Of a stretch of DNA of 64,000 nt, positions 11,004-25,698 are shown in pieces; the first letter of the stretch is position 1; each line of letters starts with the position of its first letter. The notes under the pieces were generated by a model. The model saw nothing but the letters and a program-made list of their open reading frames with translations. It was not told the origin of the DNA and searched no databases. The position numbers and the translations under genes are program-made. The DNA lies in assembly GCF_000313135.1 (NCBI RefSeq), contig NW_004457453.1:145680-209679 (forward strand), in the 5' to 3' direction. Origin of the DNA: Acanthamoeba castellanii str. Neff (Eukaryota > Discosea > Longamoebia > Acanthamoebidae).

Positions 11004-13297
11004 TTACACGGTGTAGCTGATGTCGGTGGAGATGGCGAGGTAGCCCTGGCCGTAGTGGATGCTCGGGTTGACGAGCTGGACGCCCTCGATGATGGGGATG
11101 TTGACCCCGTGCGAAAGGTAGTAGTTGACGAACGGCACGATGACGTCCGTGGACAGGGTGCGGATGATGCCGTCCAGCAGCGACAGCGCGATCGGCCCCA
11201 CATTCGACCACTTGGCCCGGCACACCAACGACCAAACATCACCGTCAGCCCCACCGCATGGTTTCATGAGAAGATGTAGGAAGAAGACGTACAGCCTGCG
11301 ATAGTGGCGAGTTGAGGTAACTGATGGTGGAATAGATCCTACCGCCTCGCACGGTCACCTGTGAGTGGGTGGCATCCGCCAATCAGTATTCACCATTTTT
11401 TAAATATCAATAATGATAATGATAGCACTACGTTGGAGAGTCGGTACCGAGGCGCTGGCGGAGAAGGCGATGTTGATCGCGAAGACGGGGACGGGTTGGC
11501 CGCTCGGGGGAATGACGGACACGACGATCTGGCCGGGGCCGTTGATCACGATCCCGCTGGGTGAGAAGGAGGCCGAGGGCGGGGCCGAGGCCACCAGCTC
11601 GGCCTCCATCTCGTGGTTGGGGTACTTCTGCGTCAGGCCCGGTATGATGTCTGCAGCAGTGCGCGCACCCGACCTTCCGTCAGTCACGCCACCACCAGTC
11701 TTGTCTTCATCAGAAGAGAGGACGCACGGGCCCAGCTGTTCGTGTTGAGGCGAATAGGCGACCACGACGGCAGATCCTGGCGTTGTGGCATGAGCGCTGG
11801 CGAAAGCTGAAAAAAGCGTGTTGTGGGGTACCTTGTCATAGAGGAAGCCGTGGAGTTTGCCGGCCTGCTGGAATACATAGCCGGCCGAGTTGCCAACGTA
11901 CTGGCTCAGCATGATCTGCATCATCTGCCCCGTCACCTCGTCGGGCATCGCGCCCGGCTGATACGGCGGGTTCTAGGAATCCCAAGCGCGAGCCAATCGA
12001 TCCAGGAACTGGACGGTGAGCGGGCGCCCTCATTCTTCAAAGTCCTGAGCTTGAGTGCGGCGTACCACGGGGTGGGCTTGGGAGGTGAACTCGCCCTTGG
12101 AGTTGAGGGTGAGGTAGTTGCCGCCGAAGGTGGGCGCCGACACGAGCGAGAAGTCGACCTGGGCCACGTCCCCGAACTTCTCGACGAACGGGATAGTGCT
12201 CAACGCCGCGTTCGCCCCCTGCGCCAACAAACATACACAAACCACCCAATAAGGCAAACAACGAATAATAAATAATAATAATTAAATAAATAATAATAAC
12301 AATCAGTCATATAAGGCGTACGCTGTCGAGAAGCTTGGTGATGCCGGTGGCGATGGCATCTTCGGCGGACTTCTTGATCAGACCGTGCAAGACGTTGAAG
12401 AAAAAGTTGTAGAGCCAGCTGAGAAGAGATAGAGATTGTTTAGCGACGAAGAAGCGGGTCCTTTGTTTGGGGGGGGGGTTTAGTGCCTAGGACCGCCGTG
12501 CTCTTTGATGAGCAGCTTGCCGATCTCACAGCTCGACGAGGAGGCGGCAAGGGTGGGCTTTCCCCCGGCCTCGCCCACATCGATGCCCACGTTGATGAAC
12601 GAGCCGATGACGTCGATGATCAGCCAACCGCGGCCCCTCATGTGCGGCCTGTCCAATCGTCGCAACCGGGAATTATGAATATTTAAATATTGCATTGCAA
12701 CACAGCATGTAGTCTCATACCAGTGTAACTCGCGGTAGAAGAAGTTCATGGTGATGCCCAACGACGCGCCCTCGCTGTTGATCATCGTCACTATGTTATT
12801 TACAAATGTTAAAGTTCAAAACCTTAAAGTTGTGTATGCAACGCACATGGCAATGTTGACACCTCGGCCGGGCACAATGGTGATGGCCGAGTCGGGCAGG
12901 CTGAGGCCCGACAGCTGGATGTCCTGCAGCTCCCAGAAGACCTTGCCCAGCACGGGCGCGTGGGCGATGCCGGCCTGCGCGGGCAGGCTCACCGACTGGA
13001 AGGCCTTCTGCAGGAAGTCGACCGCGACCTGCCTCGCATAGTTCAATCCTGCACAGTCGCACATTCTTTTACAATCGAACTCAATGGCCAAAGGTACAAC
13101 ACTTATTTGTATTATTTTAATAATATATTTTTGTATTGTATTACATTTATTGTAATAAACAACAAAGATAACAAAAGAAGGGTACCGTTCTGGGTGAGGG
13201 TGACCTTGAAGCCGGGGGCTTGGGCGGCAGAAGGGCCGGCACCAAAGGCCAGCAGGGCGAAGATCGCTGCCAGTGCCCACAGATAAATCCTCGACAT
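11004..13297 (-). CDS. BPI/LBP-family secreted lipid-binding protein
   Basis: Related to bactericidal/permeability-increasing and LPS-binding proteins, which bind lipid in two barrel-like domains. Exons: 13186-13297, 12847-13048, 12721-12774, 12494-12648, 12322-12418, 12066-12218, 11832-11972, 11728-11776, 11448-11650, 11293-11358, 11004-11210 (about 480 residues). A signal peptide (MSRIYLWALAAIFALLAFG) supports the start at 13297. The mature start GLNYARQVAVDFLQKAF followed by SVSLP is a family signature, as are LNTNSWAHIIPGLTQKYPN and the terminal LVNPSIHYGQGYLAISTDISY. The join 12494/12418 is one base short of keeping frame (G + C before TGG), so there is an indel or an unseen splice choice. 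In an amoeba a role in bacterial killing or LPS handling is plausible but inferred. Confidence 0.87.
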
Positions 13298-13535
13298 CTT
13301 TGTGGTGGACGGGTGGTGCGAGCAATGGCCCAAACAACCAACAAGACACGCAGAGCCCAACACCAGGTTAAGTGTCGACACACTGATTGTGCAACCAGCT
13401 GTGATTGGCCGGTAATATTAAGAAAGATAAACAGAAGAAGACGACATGAACCTGGGTGGATCATCATGACGCGGCAGACTTCAAACTTGTCAGCGGTACA
13501 AGCACGTCGTGCGGCAGAGATTGGCGGAGGAGGTT

Positions 13536-16083
13536 TCATTCGTGAACGCGCCAGGTCGGGTTGCGCTCCATCTCCACCAGCTGGGCCAGGGAGTGGTGCG
13601 GGCAGCAACACGTCACTGCTGCCTTGTTGGACCCTCGCCCCGCATCCTCTTCGTCTTCGCTCCTGCCACCATTCTCTTCTCTTCTGATCGCGTCCAGCTC
13701 GTGGTCGCTGTCTTCGTCCTCTTCGCTGTTGCTTGATGATTCGTCGACGTGGCATTGTTCGCCTATCGGCGCGCTCAGGTCCTCCTCCTCCTCGATTGGC
13801 TGTACGCTTAGTCTGCCGGTGGCCAGCTGGCCCAAGTGCAGACCGCGAGCCTGCAGAGCCTCCGAGTTCGCCACCCCCTTCCTCTGTCGTGTGTCGCGTC
13901 GCGTCGTGTCGTGAGCGTGTAGAGATGCGAGATCAATCGAGCGTGGAGCGTACCCATCGCTTGGGGATGGCTGAGAGCCCCCAGCGCGACCCGCCCATCG
14001 TGCCCACCATGGCGCCGACCCTGCGAACAACAACAACAATTATGAATCCACACACCTGCGCGTGGTGGTATGGTAGACGGACGGCGTACGTGTCGCAGTC
14101 TCCGCCCATGGAGATGGCGGCCACCACGGCCTCCTCAAAGGACGACGCCGATGCCACAGCGAGGAGCGACATCAGGACGGAGCAGAAGGCGAAGCCCTGG
14201 CACGGGTGGGTCACCTTCCGGCTGCTCAGCTTCTGGGCCTGTGTTGACACACAACAACAATGTGCCGAAGCAGATTAGAAAAGGTGTTCACTAAAAGGAG
14301 AACGACGGGCCAGTAGACCCTCTTCATGATGTCGATCCCCGCCCGATCAAGGCTCCTGTTGACGAGGCTCGCCAGTTGCTTCACCGCCTGAGAGAACTGA
14401 TGTACGCCTGGAACCACAGATTACATCAATCGCACTCGATTACACATGACACGAGGCAGGACACGCACGACACGCACGACACGACACGACACGACACGCA
14501 CGACACGCACGGCGATGAGAGGAGAGAGCATACACTCGAGATCAGGTGAGCGGTGGTCGTGTGGCTTGTTGGTGAGCAACGTGTCTTTGGCCGGTGGTCG
14601 TCTCTTCTCGCCCTTGGCCCGCTTCCCGCGCTCCATCTCCCGCTGCCGGCCCTTCTTCACCTTCCCCTTCCCACCGCCGCGCCTCGCCGGGGGCTGCTGC
14701 TTGTGGGCGGTCGACCCCGATGCCGATGTGTCAAGCTCCGTCTTGGCCGGGAACAGCAGGTGGCGCCCATAGTTCTCCAGCATCAGCGCCTCCCCGCGGC
14801 GACAGTGCTCCGCCACGAACCCGATGAATTGCTTCGCATCGAAATCGTCATCGTCGTCATTGTCTTCATCGTCGTCACTATCGTCATCGGCGTCGCTGTC
14901 GTCAGAGCCGTGGCTGTCTATGTCTGAACTGCGCGTTGCTAATGGCTTGTCGACAACATGGGATTGGCCAGCAGCACGCCCGACGAAGAAGGCGCAGGCA
15001 ATGGCGATGGCCAGCCCAGCGGCGATGCCCCTGCGGCCCGGTGCATGTCAGCCGGCGCGGGTCAACTGCAGAAACGAGCGAGAAGAAGGCGAACCGTGGG
15101 TCGCGAGTGGTAAGCAGGCACGACTCGATGGTGTTGACCAGCAGCTTGTCGATGTCGGCGTAGTAGAACGCGCCCAGTGGGCCGACGCGCATGGCCGCTC
15201 CGTTACCTTGTAACCAACATCAACAAATCAATTTAACAGATTTAAAACTGTCCAATCGGCGCACACGCGGAGAGCTTGGGGTACCGGCAGTGAACTGGCC
15301 AGTCGCGTGCCAGTCTTCTCCGTTGACCATCCTCGTTATCGCTTTCCTGCCGTTTGAGAATCAGAACCCTAGTCTGGTGGGCGCAAGAGTGTCCAACGCC
15401 AGCGCACCTCCCGGATTGGCCCGTGCCGCGAAACAGACCGAAGCTTTTCCCTGTGACCGAGCCCTTGGACATGCGCAGGCGGCTGAACACTGCACCATCG
15501 AAGTCGGTTGGCAAAAAATGAAGGAAGAAACAATGAAGGGAAGTCTGTGTGGAGAGTGCACGCACCCTCGGTGGTGCGCTGTGGGTCGAAGTGGCCGGTC
15601 TCGAAGATGGACTGGAGGCCGCACAGGCAGTACTGGGTATCATCGGTGTAGATGCCCTGCACCCCGTACATGTTGGGCCTGTAGTCCCACCCGCATTCCA
15701 CACCTTTTCTCACATTCCAGAAACATAAATATAATAAATATAAAATCAACAAATAAAAAGAAAGAACGGAAAGCACAAAAACAAATAAATAGAAGCAGTG
15801 GGGCACCACCTTCCTCGCCGTGGGGGTGGGCCTTCTTGGCATCGCAGGCTGCGCGCACGCAGTGCTCGTCCCAGTGGTCCACGGCCATGGCAGGCCGCAG
15901 CGGTGCGTGGCCGCCGGTGAGGATGATGGCCACCTCGTCGCCGCTCCTGCCTTCCACGGGAGCGCCCAGCGCATCGCCCACCGCCAGCCCCACCAAGCTC
16001 CCCGCGATGCACTCCTCCATCCGCGTCCTCTCATCTTCTTCCATCTTCTTTCTCTCTTCCTCTTTCAGCCACACTACAAACAT
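13536..16083 (-). CDS. ADP-ribosylglycohydrolase (DraG/ARH family) with charged insert
   Basis: Hydrolase that removes ADP-ribose from modified proteins or related substrates using two Mg2+. Ten exons (15810-16083, 15566-15703, 15408-15489, 15285-15346, 15095-15206, 14534-15030, 14292-14407, 14090-14238, 13954-14020, 13536-13883) total 614 residues in frame. Motifs in order: GSLVGLAVGDALGAPVEG, YTDDTQ (first metal site), MVNGEDWHATGQFTA, GNGAAMRVGPLGAFY, DPRGIAAGLAIAIA, and near the C-terminus AAISMGGDCDTVGAMVGTM (second metal site). Exon 14534-15030 inserts a long acidic Asp/Ser run, then a basic Lys/Arg run, in the middle of the fold. The C-terminal tail is acidic and ends in a Cys/His-containing stretch. 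Met at 16083 is the outermost start; Met near the conserved GSLVGL is possible. Confidence 0.92.
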
Positions 16084-16244
16084 GCTGTAGTACGCCTTCT
16101 GAGGTCTTTCTCATGTAGAGGGGGGGGGGCATCAAAGGCCATCCACACGATGAAGCAAATACTAAGAAATACTCCCCCCCCAAGGAGCGAGTAGTGGTGG
16201 ATGAAGATGTTGGACAAGCAGAGGGGTATGATGCACACGTTCAT

Positions 16245-19200
16245 TCACTCGTCGGCGGTAGCAGCTTCAGAGGAGGGCACGAAGTAAAAGTTGGAGGCCA
16301 TGTGCTGGGCCAAGTACTGCGGGCCGTGCTCGTCGTAGAGCGCGCGCGTGATGACCGACTGCTGGAACTGGGGCGCGGCCGACCACGCCGCCATGCCCCG
16401 CCAGGCGTCCAACAAAGGGTCCGCGGCCTTCGTGTGCGATGTGCGGCGTGGGGTGTGCGTGTGCGTGAGTGATAGCAGTGGAAGCGAAAAGAGGGCGGGA
16501 GGGCGTACCAGGCTGACGGCAAAGCTGGAGCCGTAGGGCCGAGATGCCAGGAGGTCGCGTTCGAGCCTCTCCTTGAAGTTGGGGAACAGCACGTTGCCGC
16601 CGGTAAGGAAAATGTTCTGTATGTGTGTGTCGTGTGTGTCGTGTGTGTAATATGTGTGTGTCGTGTCGTGTGTGTGTGCGTTGGACAGATCGGTTAGTGC
16701 CATGTGCCGCTATCCGGAGGCATGAGCGTACCTGTGCCACGGAGCTCTGCTGTGGCTCGGGGAGTCTATTGAGCATGTAGTTACTCAGCTCGCTCACGCC
16801 CATACAGTCGACACCCACAATCGAAGGCTGTGTGTGTGTTGATGACGATGAGGGCGATGATGAGAGGTGTGAGTAATGATCAGCGCACGCACACGCAACA
16901 CCGCACACGCCAACGTGCGACGTACCTGAAAGAAGATTTCGGGGACGCGCACGCGCTCAGTGGCCATGAAGAAGGTGCTCAGGTCGAAGAGAGGATTCTT
17001 GATGGTCACGGAGGGCGCCTTGATCGACTCCCCGTGCCGTTCCAACATCTTCTCGATCTTCTTCACCTCTTCGTTTTCCTTGGCCTCTTCCTCGTCTTCC
17101 TCGTCGCCAGCCTGACAACACGACGCAACGTGCTTCTTGGTCGGCCACGACACACGACACACGCACACACGCACACACACGAGACACGGGACACAGCACG
17201 GCAGGCGCACACCGCAACACACGCCGCTGGGTACTTACCATGGTGCGATAGACGTTCCAGTCTGAGTCCTTGGCGCCGAAGGAGGCGTCACCGTCGTCGT
17301 CTCGCGCTCGGCCCTTTCGGTCGAAGGCCGCCGAAGCCAGCGCGCGCATCCGCTTGGCCGAGGCCGTGCCGCGTCGGCCGCCCTCCACCTCCTTGCGCCT
17401 CCGCCGGCCCTCGATCGCGGCCAACAGCGCTGCACGGCGGTCGCGCAGCTGCGAAGCCCAGCCCTCCGGGTCTTTCAATCGCTCGTCTTCCTCTTCTCTC
17501 CATTTGCGCTCCTACTCAACACACACACACACACACACACCACTCTCACAGGTTAGCACCACGGCTGCCACCAATGCACACACCAGCAAGGGCGTTACCT
17601 TGGCGTCGTCTCGCTTCTTCCTTTCCTTGGGCTGCAGTGACTTGGTGAGCTCTGTGATGGTCTTGCTCAGCTGGGCCTCGTCCAGCCGCAGCACTTTAAG
17701 CCGTTTCTGTTTTGGCGCGTCGACGCAAGGGGGCGGGATGAGCCTTCCATGGCATGGAGGAGGGGACAGAGGTAAGGGCACACCTCATATTTCTTTGGGT
17801 CGGTCTCCTTGAGCGCTTTGGTGGCCTTGAGCTCCTTCAGCTCCTCCTCTTGCATCTTTCTCTACACGTGCGCCAACACGACACGCACACGCACACGTCG
17901 ACTGATGTGAGTCCTATGTGGCGCGTGCGTAAGCGCACACGCCACATGCGTGAGAGGGCTGGCCAACCTTTTCTTTTCTCCGATTTTCGGCCATCGCCTT
18001 GAGCCGCAGGCCTTGCTCCCTCCTGGCCTGCGTTCTCCTTTGTTGCTCCTCCTCGGAGATGACCTTTTCGATCGGCGCTGGTCCGCTGGTGGGCAGCGCA
18101 ACCTGCGTCCATTCAACACAACGCGCACGAAACGCACAATGAGAGGTTGGGGGGGGGAAACGACTCTAAGAGAAACGGTACACCACAGCAACGAACGAGA
18201 AGGGGGGGGTCAATATATACGGTCCGCATCTGCCGGTTTGTGAAGTCCCGGTCGTAGTGAAAGAGCCGCAGTTCCTCCAGGTAGTCCAACGCCACGTAGC
18301 AGTGCTGCTCTTTCATTTGCTGCTTGCAAGCAGCGGTCCGAGTCACACGCCATCAGTGAGTGCTGCCCAGACACGCACACAGCCGCAGCCAGCTCGTCGA
18401 CAAAAAAGGGGGGCGTAGAGGAAGTGGAGCCGAGGTGCGGTTTGATGGGGGGGGGAGGGAGGGAGGGGGGAGGGGGTGAACCTCTACTCGAGGGGTGGCG
18501 AACAGCGTCTTCTCGTAGGGGTACTTGAGCTGCAGCACCTGCTGCAGAAAGTCGGTCGCTCGCCCGCCGCCAAGAGGAATTCTGCGTAGTGTAGCCAAAC
18601 CACGTCAGCACGCGTGTGCGTGTACGGCGTGTGCGTGTGCGGTGGTGGTGGTGGAACCGTTTGACTGCCGATCCGTTGAGCTTGTCGTCGGCGATGAGGA
18701 GGTGGTGCGTCGCGAGGTTGCCGCTGGCGATGATCAACCCGTCGCGCCCCTCCAACGGCAGGCGCTTCTTGTTGTAGTAGTACGAGAACAGCGCGTCCAC
18801 GCCGTAGCACACCGACGGCGCCCTGTAGCATTCGAACAGGAGCTCCGACATCTCTGATACACAACATTACATTGCAAGCATCGAGCGTTGAGCGTTGAGC
18901 TTTGATAGAACAGAAAGAGGTGAAAGCGCAGCAGGCCGGGGTTGATAGAGTCACACAACGCACGTTGTCTGCAGTAGCTGGGGTTGCACAGGACTTCGGT
19001 CATGACGATGGGGTTGGTGATGCGATCGCTATCGATCCGTAGGTTCGTGAAGATGTGGTCCAAGATTTGCTCCTGGGGGAACAGCACGACACCATCAACC
19101 ACGAACGCGCCGTCAGCAGCACAACTCGACTTTTTTTTTGACTTCAAGAGACTCTCTGGCGTAGCGCAGCGCCCACGTAGAGCGAGAGCACGAGGTTGTG

Positions 19201-19713
19201 GAGAGGGAGAAGAAGAGGCAAGAGGCACCTGGACGTCGAGTCGAGTGACGATGCTGGAGTCGAACGGCGTGCGCAGGTTGTTGAGGGCGATGTCGGCGTT
19301 CAGCACGTCGTTGCCCACATACGTGCGCAGCGCCTCCTCTCCGCCCTTCTTCGCGCGAGCCTTGCCCACCACGGGCCTAAACTTGACTGTTGTGACCGCA
19401 GCGCCACGGCACGGTGCCCAGTGAGTTGTGGGCGCGGGCGCGAGCACTCGCACTACGAGTGAACTTTTAAGAGAGTGGGCGAGAGCGTACGACGAGGTTG
19501 GGGGTTGGTGGACCAGCCAGCCCTGCATGTGTGCGAGCCTGCACAAAGCAACAATTAAATGGTGGAGATAATAATTGGATCTGCATGCGATTAACGCAAA
19601 TGCACGCGAAATGAGAGCGACAACGCGGCAAGGATGTGCGTGCATGGCACAGCGTGCGAGCGGGAGTGCGCACCGTTGTCAATGATTATGGCTGCCTCTT
19701 CACTCACCTCCAT
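16245..19713 (-). CDS. ARP5: Actin-related protein 5, IN080 chromatin-remodelling subunit
   Basis: Fifteen exons (19674-19713, 19491-19538, 19229-19386, 18964-19072, 18658-18853, 18482-18581, 18221-18322, 17968-18102, 17784-17861, 17599-17706, 17239-17511, 16926-17111, 16732-16827, 16509-16616, 16245-16427) sum to 640 codons. Spliced N-terminus MEVSEEAAIIIDNGSHTCRAG matches the Arp5 actin-fold start (IDNGS...RAGW), followed by KFRPVVGK and YVGND. Core motifs include VMTEVLCNP, FECY.APSVCYGVDALFSYY, GLIIASG and IPLGGGRATDFL. A long charged insert (exons 18102 to 17111) is typical of Arp5. The actin end of the fold has VGVDCMGVSEL, NIFLTGGNVLFPNFKERLERDL and AWRGMAAW. Predicted nuclear, acting with INO80 and IES6. 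Introns here are rich in CA/TG repeats. Confidence 0.94.
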
Positions 19714-19811
19714 CTTGCGTTTTTGTTTTGGACAGATGAATATAAAATATCATAAAGAAGAAATTGAGGCACAATAATTTACTGGTGTTTGTATTTGTGT
19801 GGAATGCCAAG

Positions 19812-20158
19812 CTAGCTCTTCCAGAAGGTAGCCACCCGATGCACAATGGCGTCGTACGCTGAGTAGCCTGTGAAGACATGAAAAGGACAAGCATGGAGAG
19901 TAAGATCTCGCGATTAATTTGATTGTAGTGCGAGCAAGGGCAAGTACCAAAGCTCATGCCAAGGGCCACGGCGAAGCCCACAACGAAGGGCTGCAAGAGA
20001 TATTTCTTGATCGATTTGGTGAAGCGAGAGATGAAGCCCAGCTGTCGAATGGGCACCACAGCGCCCGAGGTAGAAAGTCGTGTCTGCACCGCCCCCTGCG
20101 TAGCCGCCGCGCTCGAGGAGGAAGAGGAGGGAGGTACAGCCACAACCGAGTCGCTCAT
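19812..20158 (-). CDS. Small single-pass membrane protein, unknown function
   Basis: Two exons (19948-20158, 19812-19867) give 88 residues. The N-terminal half is Ser/Ala-rich and disordered. It is followed by a basic segment (FISRFTKSIKKYLLQPF) and one hydrophobic segment with small residues (VVGFAVALGMSFGYSAYDAIV), ending HRVATFWKS. The positive-inside pattern suggests the N-terminus faces the cytosol. The size, late membrane span and Gly-containing helix recall small outer-mitochondrial-membrane biogenesis or TOM-like proteins, but I cannot assign a family. The stop codon lies within the second exon, 17 codons after the junction. Confidence 0.72.
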
Positions 20159-20344
20159 TCTGCCCGATCGAATGTTGATTATTTGATTTAAATTAACTAT
20201 TTCTTATCTGTGTTCGGGAAATACCTCGAATTTCGTACTCTGATTATAATATTATTTTTATTTGTTTTTGGTATTTTTATTTGTTATTTGTTTTGGTTGT
20301 GGACAAAAAGGGGGGAATGAGAATCACGATCTCCACCAGGATAA

Positions 20345-23564
<3,220 letters not shown>

Positions 23565-25461
23565 ATGCCTCGACGTAAGTCGGGCCTATCTGCACTGCTT
23601 GGGCTGGTCCTTGTGGTAATTGTGTGCACGCCTGGTGAGTCTGTTTTTGTTATTTATCTGTTTGTTTGGCCCCTCCCCCTCACGAGGCCCTCGACTCTCC
23701 TCTGACAGCGTCGTATCCCCGTGCGCTGTGTTCAGTGCGTGGAGCCCTACGCGTGTGCTCGGATGCAGCTGTGTGCCTGTACCCGAGGGTCATTGACGCA
23801 CTCCGAGAAGCCACCTATGATGCCATTATCGTGATTGAAGGGGGCCGCTAGGCTGAACACCCGCAGTTCCCCCAGGAGGTCCGGGTCACCACCAACAACA
23901 TCACCCTTCAGTACGTGCTGTTGCTGCGGCATTCATGCTCATTCTGTCTTCTGCTAAGCCATTTATCTGTCACTTCGTCAACCAGAGCGCTGGAGTTGAG
24001 TGGCCCGTGGCTTGCCATCGATGCGCCCCATTTCACCTCAAAGGGGCGCTCGAGCTCCGTGGCGGAGGTACCCCACGTCTCCAACGGAACCACCTCAATT
24101 CCAACGTCGTCTGTTATGGCAGGAGTTTTGATCTGCGAGGGCGCCACGCTGCACCAGAACGGTGACCTCAGCATCAGCACAACAGAGTTCTTGGCAACCG
24201 GGGTCAAGGTGGCGGATGGCTGCACACGGCTCCAGCTGGGCCGCACCACCATCTCAGCTGGCTCGGCGATTTCTCCCTGAGTACGAATTTCCCCTCTACA
24301 TTCTCGAAACACAAACGAAACAAAACGAAACACAACTTCTCTCCAGGTATTGCCCTCATCGTCGGCCTCACCAGCAGAGTCGCCGGCAGCCTCGCCATCG
24401 TCGTCTCCGGCTGCTTCTCCAGCGGCCCCCTCCCCGTCGGTGTCGCCTTGCGCATCACCAGCGGCCTCGCCCTCAGCCTCCACGTCGCCTTCCAGATCAC
24501 GGTCGACCTCGCCTTCGGCTTCCACGTCGCCTTTAGGATCGCCGTCGGCTTCAACATCGCCCTCGGCCTCCACGTCGCCTTCAGGATCACCGTCGGCCTC
24601 CACGTCGCCTTCCAGATCACCCTCGGCTTCAATGTCGCCTTCCGGATCACCGTCGACCTCGCCTTCGGCTTCCACATCGCCTTCCGGATCACCGTCGGCT
24701 TCAACGTCGCCTTCCGGACCACCCTCGGTCTCGCCCTCGGCTTCCACGTCGCCCTCTGGATCACTGTCGGCTTCAACGTCGCCCTTGGATCACCGTCGGC
24801 CTCCACGTCGCCTTCCAGATCACCCTCTGCCTCTCCGTCGGCTTCCACGCCGTCCGTGCCCGAGGTGGTGCCGGTGCCCAACCTGACCGCCGTGCTCAAC
24901 ACCGAAGAACCGGGCGTCGTGTTCGGCAACGGTGCCCAACTGCTCTCGACCTCAGTGGCGGGCTCCTCCGTGGCCGGGGCCGAGCTGGAGGTGGCCACCA
25001 CCACCACCGCCGCCAACACCACTGTCGGCGGCCTGCCCGCCGTGACCTTCGTCACCACCTTCAGCGTCGCCCTGTTCGGGCCGACCCAGCTCGAGCGCAC
25101 CATCACCGTCACGGCCGAGCTGGACCCCGACGATGCGCGACGGGTGGTGTTCAGCTTCGGCTTCCCCTACTTTGCCGTCGGGCCGCTCACCTACGACTCG
25201 ACGGTGTTTGTCGGCACCGTCAAGACCACGGCCGCCGGCGATGGCGATGGCGATGGCGGGTTGTCGCCGGCGTTGGCGGCGGCAATCGCGGTGCCTGCGG
25301 TCTTGGGCGGCCTCGTGGTGGTGAGCCTCGCGGTGGCCCTGATCGTGTGCCAGCGCAAGCGAGTGAGGCCCCAGCCGGTCAGGCCGCGCCGCGGGTTTTA
25401 TATCTTATCTGCACCTTTTGGACATGCTTGCACACTTCAGAGAGAGTGTCGTACAATGTGA
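23565..25461 (+). pseudogene. Decayed type I surface protein: signal peptide, beta-strand-rich ectodomain, Ser/Pro repeat stalk, TM
   Basis: Exon 1 (23565-23634) encodes a clear signal peptide (MPRRKSGLSALLGLVLVVIV). Exon 2 begins at 23709 and continues in frame through CSVRGALRVC...VIDALREATYDAIIVIEGG, but meets TAG at 23849-23851; beyond it the same frame reads AEHPQFPQEVRVTTNNITLQ. Exon 3 (after AG near 23986) continues with ALELSGPWLAIDAPHF and GVLICEGATLHQNGDLSI, then TGA at 24278-24280 immediately before a GTACGA donor. Exon 4 starts at 24348 with a SPSASTSPSGSP-type stalk that shifts frame at about 24785. It ends in an ectodomain and a TM segment (LAAAIAVPAVLGGLVVVSLA) followed by basic residues. 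Three lesions suggest a pseudogene; the layout resembles amoebal beta-helix surface proteins. A model avoiding the lesions by unusual splicing cannot be excluded. Confidence 0.68.
24360..24860 (+). repeat. Imperfect coding tandem repeats (about 30-54 nt units) of the stalk region
   Basis: Units of the type GCTTCCACGTCGCCTTCCGG followed by ATCACCGTCG recur about a dozen times. In the likely original frame they encode Ser/Pro/Ala/Thr (SPSASTSPSG), a mucin-like stalk. In the +1 frame they encode hydrophobic alternation (FHVAFRITVGFN). The frame switches at about 24785, where one unit is one base short. Confidence 0.85.
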
Positions 25462-25698
25462 TAAACGCAGGATTGGACACTGGCAGGCCCAAGAGCAAGA
25501 GGGAGAAGCTCTGTGTCGACAAGAAATGAAGGAAATCCGCGGAGCCAGGGAGTTTAATGGCGACGTGGCACTCCTTTATTGGTCGGCGATTAATTAATGA
25601 TGATTTAAATTAAGGGGTAACACAACCACGGGGTGGTTGTCCTGCGCCAGGCCTTTGTGTTCTGCGCACACTGAGATCGATTCACATTGTGTCTGAAG
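25462..25698. promoter_or_regulatory. Spacer upstream of the kinase gene
   Basis: 237 bp with an AT-rich stretch (ATTAATTAATGATGATTTAA near 25588) about 100 bp before the kinase ATG. No firm core promoter element. Confidence 0.35.

Noticed and set aside
23828..23851. A 21-nt GT...TAG segment that would splice out the TAG stop
   Set aside because: It keeps frame but is far shorter than any other intron here and lacks a pyrimidine tract.
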